Part shown: piece after piece, positions 1-9,025 of the stretch
Layout of the letters: every line of letters begins with the position of its first letter
How positions within the stretch are numbered: the first letter of the stretch is position 1
Source of the DNA: Methylocystis sp.
GTDB taxonomy: Bacteria > Pseudomonadota > Alphaproteobacteria > Rhizobiales > Beijerinckiaceae
Direction of reading: 5' to 3'
Assembly (NCBI GenBank): GCA_021731565.1
Contig: JAKFXD010000133.1
Location: 1-37,291, forward strand
Length of the DNA stretch: 37,291 bases
Notes under the pieces: generated by a model
The model's database searches: none
What the model was told of the DNA's origin: nothing
The model's input: the letters and a program-made list of their open reading frames with translations, nothing else
Translations under genes and position numbers: made by a program

Positions 1-1
1 C

Positions 2-64
2 CGCTTCGCGGCTGAAATCGGCGGTCCGGTGATTCCGAAGTTCGTCGCGGGCGACATGCCCTAA
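2..64 (+). CDS. C-terminal end of an unidentified protein (partial)
   Basis: An open frame enters from the left edge and ends at TAA (62-64), giving the last 20 residues, which end in IPKFVAGDMP. I do not recognise the family from so short a tail. That it is a real gene end is supported by the strong intrinsic terminator beginning 27 bases downstream on the same strand. The sequence upstream of the window would identify it. Confidence 0.6.
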   Translation, partial: RFAAEIGGPVIPKFVAGDMP

Positions 65-90
65 GCGATCCTGACGGATAAGCCAAAAAG

Positions 91-120
91 CCCCCGGCCC
101 ATAAAGCCGGGGGTTTTTTA
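91..120 (+). terminator. Rho-independent terminator
   Basis: A perfect 8-bp GC stem (91-98 paired with 106-113) with a 7-base loop is followed by a run of six T. It ends the gene entering from the left edge. Confidence 0.92.
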
Positions 121-506
121 TTTGAAAATGCTGCAGAGCGCGGCGCGGAGAGCGACGTGCGGCTCCGAACGTTCGATGAGGCGGCTCCAGCGGTCCCTGG
201 CGCGCCGTCAAGCGGCCTGGATGGCGCGCCGAACGCGCCGATCAGGATGAAAATGTCTCGTGGCGCGATGAATCGCGCGCGAGGGTCGCGGTGCGTCCTT
301 TCGACGCAAATTTTGCGGCAGATTTTGCTCGCGTCAATTTGTGGCATTTGTCAAAAGTGGACGATCAGCGTTTAGGGCCGTTGCAATGCGAAGGCGACGA
401 CAAAGATGGAGCCGCGAGTAAAAAATCCGCTATAGAGGAGGCAGGGTTCACAAAGATCGCCTAAATGAGCGACGGCCCTGAAATCCGGATCGATCGAGGG
501 ATGGAA
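121..506. other. Intergenic region upstream of the copper cluster
   Basis: I see no convincing gene here. A 72-codon frame (157-375) has no ribosome binding site and arginine/proline-rich shadow-like composition. A 7-bp inverted repeat with a 2-base centre (263-269/272-278) could be an operator. The region just before the first copper gene is less GC-rich than its surroundings and carries a gaggagg run at about 436-442. Any promoter for the cluster should lie here, but I cannot point to clear -35 and -10 boxes. Confidence 0.5.
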
Positions 507-1121
507 ATGACGAAATGGCGTAGCCTCGCAGCCGCAGTTGTCGGCGCGTTTTTCTCGCTGGCGTGGGCGGCCCCGCTATCGGCGTCGGAAGGCGGCGCCG
601 GCCCCGAAGCCATGACAATGGGCAATATGTGCATGGTCATGTTCGGCTATGACATGATCCACATCACGGCCTATCAGCCCGGCAAATCGCGTAGCGAATA
701 TTGCGCCGAAATCCCGGCGGCCGGCCCGACGATTCTCGTGTTCGACATCGAAAATCCGTCGTTCCGCGACATACCGCTCGAACTGCGGATCATTCGCGAT
801 CCATTGACGCCGATCACCAAGGACACCGATCTCGAGGCGCTGACCGAAGTCTATCGCCCGGCGACGAAATATACCAAGGGCACCTTCAATCTGGAGCATG
901 ACTTCAAGAACAACGGCCATTACATCGGCCTGGTCACCCTGACGCGACCGGACGGCTCGCAGGAGACGTCGGATTTCAAATTCACGGTCGGCGAGACCTT
1001 GTGGGCGTGGGTGCCGCAGATCGCCGGAACGGTGCTCATCGCCGGCATGGTTTTCGTTTATTGGAAACATACGCATCCAAACTCCAAGAAGAAGAATGCC
1101 GCCGGCGTCGCCGCATCTTGA
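507..1121 (+). CDS. PmoD/AmoD-like membrane-anchored periplasmic protein (copy 1)
   Basis: A 204-residue exported protein with a signal peptide (about residues 1-26), a periplasmic domain and one C-terminal membrane helix (about 172-192) followed by a Lys-rich cytoplasmic tail. This is the layout of PmoD/AmoD, cupredoxin-type CuA proteins linked to methane and ammonia monooxygenases. That family call is an inference from layout and context, not a recognised motif. Visible candidate ligands are Met41-Cys42, His52, Cys66, His131 and His138. The two Cys are separated by 23 residues, exactly as in the paralogue at 8024-8635. I chose the ATG at 507 because GAGGG lies 6 bases upstream; ATGs at 465 and 501 lack a well-placed site. 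It leads a same-strand run with copC, copD and PCuAC, which supports a role in periplasmic copper handling. Confidence 0.72.
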   Translation: MTKWRSLAAAVVGAFFSLAWAAPLSASEGGAGPEAMTMGNMCMVMFGYDMIHITAYQPGKSRSEYCAEIPAAGPTILVFDIENPSFRDIPLELRIIRDPLTPITKDTDLEALTEVYRPATKYTKGTFNLEHDFKNNGHYIGLVTLTRPDGSQETSDFKFTVGETLWAWVPQIAGTVLIAGMVFVYWKHTHPNSKKKNAAGVAAS

Positions 1122-1161
1122 ACGCGGCGCAATGCGTAAACATCTCAAAAAATCGAAAAAT

Positions 1162-1177
1162 GGAGGCTTGCGCCTCC
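1162..1177 (+). promoter_or_regulatory. Hairpin immediately upstream of the copC ribosome binding site
   Basis: A 6-bp perfect stem (1162-1167/1172-1177) with a 4-base loop ends one base before the GGGGAG that precedes the copC ATG. It has no T run, so it is not a normal terminator. It could adjust translation or stabilise the downstream message after processing. A function is only an inference. Confidence 0.4.
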
Positions 1178-1188
1178 GGGGAGACGAC

Positions 1189-1605
1189 ATGACCAATGCT
1201 GACCAGGCTTCGCCGATGCGCGCACGCCTTCCGGCCGGGCTCAGCCTCGCCGTCTGCGGGGCTTTCGCCATTGTCCTCTCGGTTGCAGGAACAACCTCGG
1301 CCTTTGCGCATTCGTTCCTTGTCGACGCAACGCCTTCGTCCAAGGAGCATGTGGCGTCGCCGCCGAAAACGATCAAGCTGAAGTTCGGCGGCGGTATCGA
1401 GCCGCCTTACTCGAAAATCTCCGTCGAGACTCCCGACGGTAAGGTGCTCGGCGAAGGCAATGCCGGCGTGCCCGGCAAGCCGCGGGAATTGACCGCCAAT
1501 GCGCCAGATCTCGCGCCCGGCAAATATATCGTCCGCTACCGCGTGCTCTCCAGCGACGGTCATATCGTCGAAGGGAACTACGAGTTCACCGTCGACGCGA
1601 AATAG
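1189..1605 (+). CDS. copC: CopC, periplasmic Cu(II)-binding protein
   Basis: A 138-residue precursor with a signal peptide ending Ala-Phe-Ala at residues 38-40, so the mature protein starts at His41. CopC proteins bind Cu(II) through the mature N-terminal His plus an Asp-x-His pair. Here Asp123 and His125 become Asp83 and His85 after cleavage, which matches the ligand set known for a methanotroph CopC. The mature chain of 98 residues has the usual CopC Ig-like length, beginning HSFLVDATPSS and ending with a typical YEFTV strand. The ATG at 1189 is preceded by GGGGAGACGAC. Upstream in-frame starts would place a charged, non-signal extension in front. It lies 67 bases after the PmoD-like gene and about 110 bases before the copD fusion, which agrees with the familiar CopC-CopD pairing. 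Confidence 0.95.
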   Translation: MTNADQASPMRARLPAGLSLAVCGAFAIVLSVAGTTSAFAHSFLVDATPSSKEHVASPPKTIKLKFGGGIEPPYSKISVETPDGKVLGEGNAGVPGKPRELTANAPDLAPGKYIVRYRVLSSDGHIVEGNYEFTVDAK

Positions 1606-1714
1606 GCGGGTTCGCGCGATGGGCCGGCGCGGGGCGCGGTCCGACGCGCTGCGCGTTCTCGCATCCTAGCGCGACCTGAGGAGCTCTACGTCACAGAATT
1701 CGGGCGAAGGAAAA

Positions 1715-3640
1715 ATGTATCTGTCTCTAGCGGCCATTCGCTTCCTTCTGAGCCTGCCGTCGGCCCTCGCGGTCGGACTTCTGCTCGTGCCGCGTCTCAT
1801 CGGCGAGGACGGCGCGCGCTTCAAGCCGGCCGTGGCGGCGCTGGCGCTGATGCGCGCCCTCTTGGGCTTCGCGCTGCTCTATGTCACCGCGCTCTCGATC
1901 TTTCCCGCCGATCATCCGATTGAATTCGGCACGCTGTGGGAATTCGCCGTCACCACCACGGTCGGCAACGCCTGGATTGCGACGCAGCTGATCGCGTTCC
2001 TTTTCGTCTGCCTCACGGCGGCGCGGCTGTTCATTAATTTTGAATTGCTCGATCGGGCGACGCTGTGGGTCGGCGTCGTCCTCGTCGCGGTCGTTTCGGT
2101 GACCGGCCATGCCGTCGATGACGGCCTGCCGCGCTGGACGCAGGCGAGCTTCCTGATTCATACCGCCGCCGGCCTCATCTGGCTTGGCGGACTGCTGGGG
2201 CTCGTGTGGTGGATGTTCACGGCGCGCGGCAAGCCGCCGGAGGTCGCGGCGCGGCTCGCGGAACGCTGGTCCCTGATCGCCAAAGTCGCCATGGCGGTCG
2301 TCGCCGTCTCCGGATTTGCGATCGCCTGGGAGAATGTCGGCAGCATTCCCAACATTCTGGCGACGCCCTACGGCCGGATGTTGACGCTGAAGCTCTTATG
2401 TCTGTGCGGCGTGCTGCTCGCGGCGCTGGCGCTTGCGCGCTACATCACGCGACGGCCCGACGGCGAATTCAATGTCGCCTGGTACGGCAAGGTCGGGGCG
2501 GGCGAGTCGGTCTTCGCGCTCGCGTTGCTTGCGATTGCGGGCTACATCGCGGTCATCACGCCGGCGGCGCATGAGACCAGTCTATATTGGCCGCTGCCGT
2601 TTCGGCTGTCCTATATCGCGACCTGGGGACAAAACCCGGCGATGTTCAGCCCGATCTGGTGGTGGGCGATCGCGGCCGTCGTTCTTGCGATCGTCGCCGC
2701 GCTGATCTGGTGGACGCCGAGAACGCGCGAATATCGTCTTTATGCAACGCCGGCGATCTCCGCCGCGGCGTTGATTTCGCTCGCCGTGTCCTTTGCGACG
2801 GAGGCCTATACCGACACTTACGACGATCCGACGCAAGACTATACGGCGGAGTCGGTCACCCGCGGCCTCGGGCATTTCAAGGAAAACTGCATCGCCTGCC
2901 ATGGCGATCAGGGTGAAGGCAATGGGCCGCTCGCCAAGGACCTCAGGAATGTGCAAGGGCTCCCCGTGCAGCCCGCCGACCTGACGGCCCCCCACGTCGG
3001 CACGCATACGATCGGCGACATTTTCCACTGGCTGACGCACGGCGGACAAAGCGGCGTCATGCCTGGATTTCGCGATCAGCTCGACGTCGACGATCGGTGG
3101 GACGTGATCAATTTCCTGCTGATGATGTCCTATTCGAACCGGGCGCGCTTCATGAGCGCTCAGCCGATGATTCAATGGCTGATCGCGCCCGACTTCGCGC
3201 TCATCGATCCGCAGGAGGAGGTGACCTCGCTCTACCGGCTGCGCGGCGTGCCGACGCTGATCTCCTTCGCGCGCTGCGGGTCGCCGAAAGGCGATCCGAA
3301 GGCGCGCGACGAAAGCGTGAAAATCGCACATGATTCCGCGAAAGCCGCCGGCGCGAACCATGTGACGATCTATGACGCAGCCTGTCCGCAGGAGGCGAAG
3401 GGGCGGGAGCCCGTTCATCCCAAAGCGGTCGAGACGGCCTATTCGGTGATCAATCGCTACCCTAACGAGCTGCCCTCGGAGGAGATTGAAGAGGCGCATT
3501 TTCTCGTCGACCGTTCCGGCTATATTCGGACGCGTTTCCGCGCTTTCGCGCCTGACGACGGAAACGCCCAGAAACTGGCTGGCCTCGTCGCCGAATTCGC
3601 CCGTGAACCCTTCGTCGAGATCAGTTTGCACTCGCATTAG
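1715..3640 (+). CDS. copD: CopD-type membrane protein fused to cytochrome c and thioredoxin-like domains
   Basis: A 641-residue protein. Residues 1 to about 365 are a multi-helix CopD-like membrane domain, with runs of hydrophobic segments and conserved His in loops (for example SVTGHAVDD). Next comes a cytochrome c domain with a CIACH haem site at 392-396 and a likely distal Met at 449 in MPGF. The C-terminal part (about 480-641) looks like a redoxin/SCO/TlpA fold: it starts APDFALID, has a single Cys521 where such proteins often have a CxxC, and later has HFLVDRSGYIR. CopD proteins act with CopC at the inner membrane. The added haem and redoxin modules suggest coupling of copper movement or reduction to electron transfer, which is an inference. 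GAAGGA lies 4 bases before the ATG. The gene is much longer than the usual CopD of about 300 residues. Confidence 0.88.
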   Translation: MYLSLAAIRFLLSLPSALAVGLLLVPRLIGEDGARFKPAVAALALMRALLGFALLYVTALSIFPADHPIEFGTLWEFAVTTTVGNAWIATQLIAFLFVCLTAARLFINFELLDRATLWVGVVLVAVVSVTGHAVDDGLPRWTQASFLIHTAAGLIWLGGLLGLVWWMFTARGKPPEVAARLAERWSLIAKVAMAVVAVSGFAIAWENVGSIPNILATPYGRMLTLKLLCLCGVLLAALALARYITRRPDGEFNVAWYGKVGAGESVFALALLAIAGYIAVITPAAHETSLYWPLPFRLSYIATWGQNPAMFSPIWWWAIAAVVLAIVAALIWWTPRTREYRLYATPAISAAALISLAVSFATEAYTDTYDDPTQDYTAESVTRGLGHFKENCIACHGDQGEGNGPLAKDLRNVQGLPVQPADLTAPHVGTHTIGDIFHWLTHGGQSGVMPGFRDQLDVDDRWDVINFLLMMSYSNRARFMSAQPMIQWLIAPDFALIDPQEEVTSLYRLRGVPTLISFARCGSPKGDPKARDESVKIAHDSAKAAGANHVTIYDAACPQEAKGREPVHPKAVETAYSVINRYPNELPSEEIEEAHFLVDRSGYIRTRFRAFAPDDGNAQKLAGLVAEFAREPFVEISLHSH

Positions 3641-3646
3641 ATCATC

Positions 3647-3664
3647 CCGCCTTTGGGCGGTTTT
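3647..3664 (+). terminator. Weak hairpin plus T-run after copD
   Basis: A 5-bp stem (3647-3651/3656-3660) is followed by TTTT. A second stem without a T-run (3668-3674/3679-3685) lies just after. Together they may attenuate read-through into the PCuAC gene rather than stop it fully. Confidence 0.4.
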
Positions 3665-3794
3665 CGCGGCGCGCTCCGGCGCGCCACATTGTCGCAAGCG
3701 CGACGTTCGCGCCACGGTATCTAAGGAATGCGTCGTTCGTCATGATGCAGTGAGGCCGGCGGAGAACAGTCCGGCGCAGAAAGGGAGAAGCCAG

Positions 3795-4382
3795 ATGCTA
3801 AAGCGGCGTGATTTTTTGCTTACCGGAGGAACTCTCTTGACGGGGACGGCGCTTGGACTCTTCGCCTCGCGCGGTCCGGCCTCGGCCCATGAATATGACG
3901 TCGGCAATCTGAAGGTGGAGCATCCCTGGCTGCGCGCGCCGGTCGACGGCGACAACAAGGCCCAGTTCTACGCGATCCTCCACAACAGCGGCGCGACCCC
4001 GGATAAGCTCATCGCGGTCAAATCTGAAAAATTCGGCAGGGCGGAAGTTCACGGCGACGCCAAGAAGCTCGACCTCGTCACGCCGATCGTTGTGCCGCCC
4101 AAGTCGACGCTCACGCTCGCGCCCGGCGGGGCCTATGTCGCGCTCCTCGACATCAAGAAACATCTCGAAGTGGGCTGGGGACTGGAGATGACGCTGGTCT
4201 TCGAAAAGGCCGGCGAAGTGGAAATCGACGCCGCGATCGACGCGCCGGATGCGGCGCATGCCCATGACGCCGAAGCCATGGAGCGCTGGCAGAAGGCGCA
4301 TGGCCAGGATTCGGCCGGTCCCAAGGAGGGCGCCGCCCACCAGGATCACGAGCATCACGAGCATCACATGGATAAGAAGTGA
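3795..4382 (+). CDS. PCuAC (DUF461) periplasmic copper chaperone with His-rich tail
   Basis: A 195-residue exported protein. The N-terminus (MLKRRDFLLTGG) looks like a twin-arginine-type signal. The probable cut after Ala31 leaves His32 as the mature first residue. The core (about 40-147) follows the PCuAC pattern, with conserved stretches such as LAPGGAYVAL and VFEKAGEVEI. The usual PCuAC copper motif needs His, Met, His and Met. Here only His86 remains and the Met positions are replaced. An alternative site from His32 and His43 (mature 1 and 12) fits the histidine-brace mode reported for PCuAC domains of methane oxidisers. The C-terminal 14 residues are rich in His (183, 186, 188, 189, 191, 192). 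GGGAGAAG precedes the ATG. It is the last gene of the copper cluster, about 155 bases after copD. Confidence 0.9.
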   Translation: MLKRRDFLLTGGTLLTGTALGLFASRGPASAHEYDVGNLKVEHPWLRAPVDGDNKAQFYAILHNSGATPDKLIAVKSEKFGRAEVHGDAKKLDLVTPIVVPPKSTLTLAPGGAYVALLDIKKHLEVGWGLEMTLVFEKAGEVEIDAAIDAPDAAHAHDAEAMERWQKAHGQDSAGPKEGAAHQDHEHHEHHMDKK

Positions 4383-4423
4383 TCGCTGGCGCCTGACGCC
4401 GGCGGTCGACGCCCGGCGAACGC

Positions 4424-4458
4424 AAAAACCGGCCGCTCGAAAGGCGGCCGGTTTTTTT
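4424..4458. terminator. Bidirectional intrinsic terminator ending the copper cluster
   Basis: An 8-bp GC stem (4429-4436/4444-4451) has five A before it and seven T after it, so it can act on both strands. It separates the PCuAC gene from the convergent small gene at 4537-4770. Confidence 0.92.
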
Positions 4459-4536
4459 GAGCCTGGAGCGCAAAAAAGAGTGCGCGCGTCGCTGGACGCG
4501 CGCTTTCTTAAGTTGGCTGCGATATCTCGAAACCGA

Positions 4537-4770
4537 TTAGCGGTCGATCGTCACCAGCCGCCCGGCGAAGGCGCCACTGTCGGTCGCCACGGGCGTGGCC
4601 TTCTGCGCAGGCGAGCTGATCGGCAGGGCGAAGCCGAGAACGAACGCGGCGGTCGCCATCGCGGCAACAAGAAGGAGTGAAACCCGGAACTGGCGGCGCG
4701 CCGACTCCCTGTCGAAGCTGCGCGTGAAGGCCGGCTCCATCTGATCTTCAAATTTATCAACGAGCGACAT
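4537..4770 (-). CDS. Small single-helix membrane protein, unknown function
   Basis: A 77-residue protein with a charged N-terminal part (about 1-28), one hydrophobic helix (about 29-51) and a short tail ending RLVTIDR. I do not recognise a family. It is likely real because the start has a GAGAGGATCAGGGAC stretch before it, the frame ends just before a bidirectional terminator, and the protein has a coherent membrane-protein layout. It converges with the copper cluster, so any link to copper is only by position. Confidence 0.6.
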   Translation of the reverse strand: MSLVDKFEDQMEPAFTRSFDRESARRQFRVSLLLVAAMATAAFVLGFALPISSPAQKATPVATDSGAFAGRLVTIDR

Positions 4771-6450
<1,680 letters not shown>

Positions 6451-6627
6451 CGCTGACGGCGCTTTGCGCATTGCGCGCGCCAGCCTAAACTAACGCTAGG
6501 CGCAAGCGGCGGCCGTGCGCGAGCGCTTCGCCAATTGCGCGAAGTCTCGCGCCAGGGAGCGCGGAACCGGTTTGCCGGCTCGTCGGCCCTCGGCCGGCGG
6601 GCGGCGCCTTCTTCGGGAGACCTGCAT

Positions 6628-7176
6628 ATGACGATTTTCGCTCTCCTTTTCCTCGCGCTGCTCAGCGCGCTGATCGCCTATATCTCCTTCCTGCCGGACA
6701 GTTTCCGCATCGCGCGCTCGACGACGATCGACGCGCCGCCGGAGACCGTCTTCCGGCATATCTACGACTTTCACAATTGGCGCGACTGGTCGCCCTGGGC
6801 CAAGCTCGATCCCGAAATGAAGGAAGAATATGGAGGGACGCCGCAGGGCTATGGCGCGACCTATTCCTGGTCGGGGAACAAGGAGGTCGGCGTCGGCCGC
6901 ATGGAGATCGTCGAGAGCCGTCAGGGCGAACGGGTTCGCATCAAGATCGCATTCACGAAGCCGTTCGAGGCCAAGCATGACGTGCAGTTCGATCTCAAGC
7001 CGCTGGGCGACGACCGAACGGAAGTCACCTGGGCGATGTCCGGCCGTCACGAATTCATCGGCAAGGCGATGTTTAAATTTTTCGGCGTCGACAAGTCGCT
7101 CGGCCAGCGGTTCGAAAAGGGGCTCGCCGACCTTAAGAGGGTCGTCGAGTCGCAGCCCAAAATCGCCGCAGGCTGA
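6628..7176 (+). CDS. SRPBCC-family (polyketide cyclase-like) membrane-anchored protein
   Basis: A 182-residue protein with an N-terminal membrane helix (about 2-20) followed by an SRPBCC/START-like domain. The opening ARSTTIDAPPETVFRHIYDFHNWRDWSPW is typical of the family (shown here in part: IDAPPETVF, then NWRDWSPW), as is the closing LGQRFEKGLADLK. Such proteins bind small hydrophobic ligands, but the ligand cannot be read from sequence. The ATG at 6628 has CGGGAGA 7 bases upstream. An in-frame start at 6535 would add a basic extension with no support. Confidence 0.82.
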   Translation: MTIFALLFLALLSALIAYISFLPDSFRIARSTTIDAPPETVFRHIYDFHNWRDWSPWAKLDPEMKEEYGGTPQGYGATYSWSGNKEVGVGRMEIVESRQGERVRIKIAFTKPFEAKHDVQFDLKPLGDDRTEVTWAMSGRHEFIGKAMFKFFGVDKSLGQRFEKGLADLKRVVESQPKIAAG

Positions 7177-7195
7177 TCCGCTGCCATTGCGCGGC

Positions 7196-7229
7196 AAAAA
7201 AAAGCGGCGCGTCAGTCAAGGCGCGCCGC
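7196..7229 (-). terminator. Intrinsic terminator of sodB
   Basis: On the minus strand an 8-bp GC stem (7229-7222/7211-7204) is followed by eight T. It lies 25 bases after the sodB stop. Confidence 0.9.
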
Positions 7230-7253
7230 GCAAAGAGCGGAAATGAAGTCGCG

Positions 7254-7850
7254 CTACGTCGCCGCGTCGAACATTTCCTCGACATGCTCCCAATTGACCA
7301 GATGATCGAGGAAAGCCTTGAGATAGTCGGCGCGGCGATTGCGATAGTCGATGTAATAGGAATGCTCCCAGACGTCGGCGACGAGGATCGGCGCGGCGCC
7401 ATGGATCAGCGGATTCTCGGCGTTCGGCGTCTTGCGAACAGCGAGCTTTCCAGCCTTCGCCTCCAGCCACACCCAGCCGGAGCCGAATTGGCCCAGGCCT
7501 TCCTTCTGAAACTCTTCGCGGAATTTGTCGACCGAGCCGAAGGAATCGATGATCGCCTTCTCGACCTTGCCGGGAATGGCGCCGCCGCCGTTCGGCTTCA
7601 TCCACTTCCAATAGTGGGCATGGTTGTAATGCTGGGCGACGTTATTGAAGATCGGCGTATTGCGATTATAGGCGGTGACGATCACTTCCTCGATCGGTTT
7701 GCCGTCATATTCCGTGCCTTTGATGAGATTATTGGCGTTCGTGACATAGGTCGCGTGATGCTTGTCGTGGTGATACTCAAAGGACTCGCGCGAAAGATAA
7801 GGCTGCAGAGCGTCATAGGGATAGGGCAGATCTTCCAGTGTGAAGGACAT
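7254..7850 (-). CDS. sodB: Fe/Mn-type superoxide dismutase
   Basis: A 198-residue enzyme that converts superoxide to oxygen and hydrogen peroxide. The metal ligands are visible: His in the EYHHDKHH segment, His in NHAHYW, and the Asp and His of DVWEHSYYIDY. The Fe-type-like GSGWVWL motif precedes the last pair. The metal (Fe, Mn or either) cannot be decided by eye. The ATG at 7850 has GGGAGAG upstream; the longer frame from 7889 adds 13 residues not found in the family. It is monocistronic, with its own terminator. A sodB near copper genes fits an oxidative-stress setting but does not prove linkage. Confidence 0.96.
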   Translation of the reverse strand: MSFTLEDLPYPYDALQPYLSRESFEYHHDKHHATYVTNANNLIKGTEYDGKPIEEVIVTAYNRNTPIFNNVAQHYNHAHYWKWMKPNGGGAIPGKVEKAIIDSFGSVDKFREEFQKEGLGQFGSGWVWLEAKAGKLAVRKTPNAENPLIHGAAPILVADVWEHSYYIDYRNRRADYLKAFLDHLVNWEHVEEMFDAAT

Positions 7851-7968
7851 AATTCTCTCCCGAATAAGTTCGCCGAGCGTCAGCTGCACGCGTTAACTAG
7901 CCCCCCGCGCGACATGCGGCAATATCGCGCGATCGCGAACGGCGCCGCTATGTTCGCTTTTTGGCGAC

Positions 7969-8002
7969 AAAAAAGCACGGCTCGGTGACGACCGAGCCGT
8001 GC
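7969..8002 (-). terminator. Intrinsic terminator of the second PmoD-like gene
   Basis: A perfect 11-bp stem (8002-7992/7985-7975) with a 6-base loop is followed by six T on the minus strand, 22 bases after the stop codon at 8024. Confidence 0.95.
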
Positions 8003-8023
8003 TGCAATCTTCGGGCCGCTTCT

Positions 8024-8635
8024 TTAGGCGATGGCGTCGCCCGTCGAGGGCTTTTTCCTTGCGCTGGCGCGCAGCGCCCACCACAGCAGTCCGACGAGCG
8101 AGACGAAGCCGACTGCATAGAGAATGTATTCGATCAATCCGTGGAAGGTATAGAGTCCCACTGAGAACGGAAAGCGCGAAACCCATTCATTGCCGAGACC
8201 GTCGCGCGCCGTGACGATTCCGACATAATGGCCGGAATCCTTGAAGTCGTGTTCGAAGGTCATCGTGCCGTTGCGATAGACCTTCGGCTCGATATAGGCG
8301 ACGGTGATCGCGTCGAGGTTGGCTTTTTCCTTTTCTTCGCCGACGTCTTTAACGACGCGGATGCCGATCGCCATGTCGCGCAGTTTTGGCGAAACGGCGG
8401 TGAGCGCGATCACGGTCGGTCCGGTATTGGCGATATCCTCGCAAAACTCCAGATCTTCGCCGATGCGCTGATAGCCGATGAAGTGCATGACGTGCGGACC
8501 GATCCGCAGCACGCAATCATCCTGCTCGAGCGCCACGCCGCCATGCGCGAGGACGGCTGTCGGCGCGGCGATAAAGGCCGCGACCGCAATCACTGCGCCG
8601 GCGAACAGGCCGCGCATCCCAGTTACACTCGCCAT
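8024..8635 (-). CDS. PmoD/AmoD-like membrane-anchored periplasmic protein (copy 2)
   Basis: A 203-residue paralogue of the protein at 507-1121. It has a signal peptide ending VLA at 28-30, so the mature chain probably starts at His31. The periplasmic domain has Cys41 and Cys65 (23 residues between, as in copy 1), His51, His129 and His136. One C-terminal membrane helix spans about 163-188. The two copies share GYQ/AYQ before the second Cys, the GPT turn, EHDFK, GHY(V/I)G(I/L)VT and F.F.VG. Family naming is an inference from layout and the copper setting. GGGGAGAC lies 5 bases before the ATG. The gene is alone, has its own terminator, and lies behind a strikingly AT-rich promoter region, so it may be regulated separately from copy 1. 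Confidence 0.75.
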   Translation of the reverse strand: MASVTGMRGLFAGAVIAVAAFIAAPTAVLAHGGVALEQDDCVLRIGPHVMHFIGYQRIGEDLEFCEDIANTGPTVIALTAVSPKLRDMAIGIRVVKDVGEEKEKANLDAITVAYIEPKVYRNGTMTFEHDFKDSGHYVGIVTARDGLGNEWVSRFPFSVGLYTFHGLIEYILYAVGFVSLVGLLWWALRASARKKPSTGDAIA

Positions 8636-9025
8636 TTACAGTCTCCCCATGATCGCCGACGCCGCGACCGCCGAAGGCTCCCGCCGCATACGCGTCGCCG
8701 CTGTAGTGATGACGTTTGTATTGGACGAATGGATTGCGACGCGACATCTTGACGCATCTTAATGATACTTATAACATATTGAAAAAAATTGAAAAAAATT
8801 CTCACAGCTCCGACCGTTGAAAATCATAAATACCATATATTGATGTAAAATGTGATTGAAGCGATATATATATGGTTTTGCTCGCGGGACAGACCGCAGA
8901 ATGGTTTCTAACATAACAGTATTGTACTGAGTCTAATACTTTGAACTTTCGGCATCCGCCGTCGATTGTGCCGACGGGCGCGGCTTGTGGTAGGTTTCGC
9001 GCCAACCAACATTCAAAGGATAACG
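8636..9025. promoter_or_regulatory. AT-rich divergent promoter region
   Basis: About 390 bases between divergent genes. The core, about 8755-8950, is far richer in A and T than anything else in the window. It holds a tandem 10-mer (gaaaaaaatt twice, 8781-8800) and a 9-bp inverted repeat (accatatat at 8832-8840, atatatggt at 8868-8876) separated by 27 bases. These are plausible regulator-binding or bending elements for the PmoD-like copy 2 and the gene at 9026. I see no assured -35/-10 pair. A frame at 8802-9053 on the minus strand overlaps the start of the next gene and looks spurious. Confidence 0.6.

Noticed and set aside
157-375. 72-codon plus-strand frame before the copper cluster
   Set aside because: No ribosome binding site, arginine/proline-rich shadow composition, and no family resemblance.
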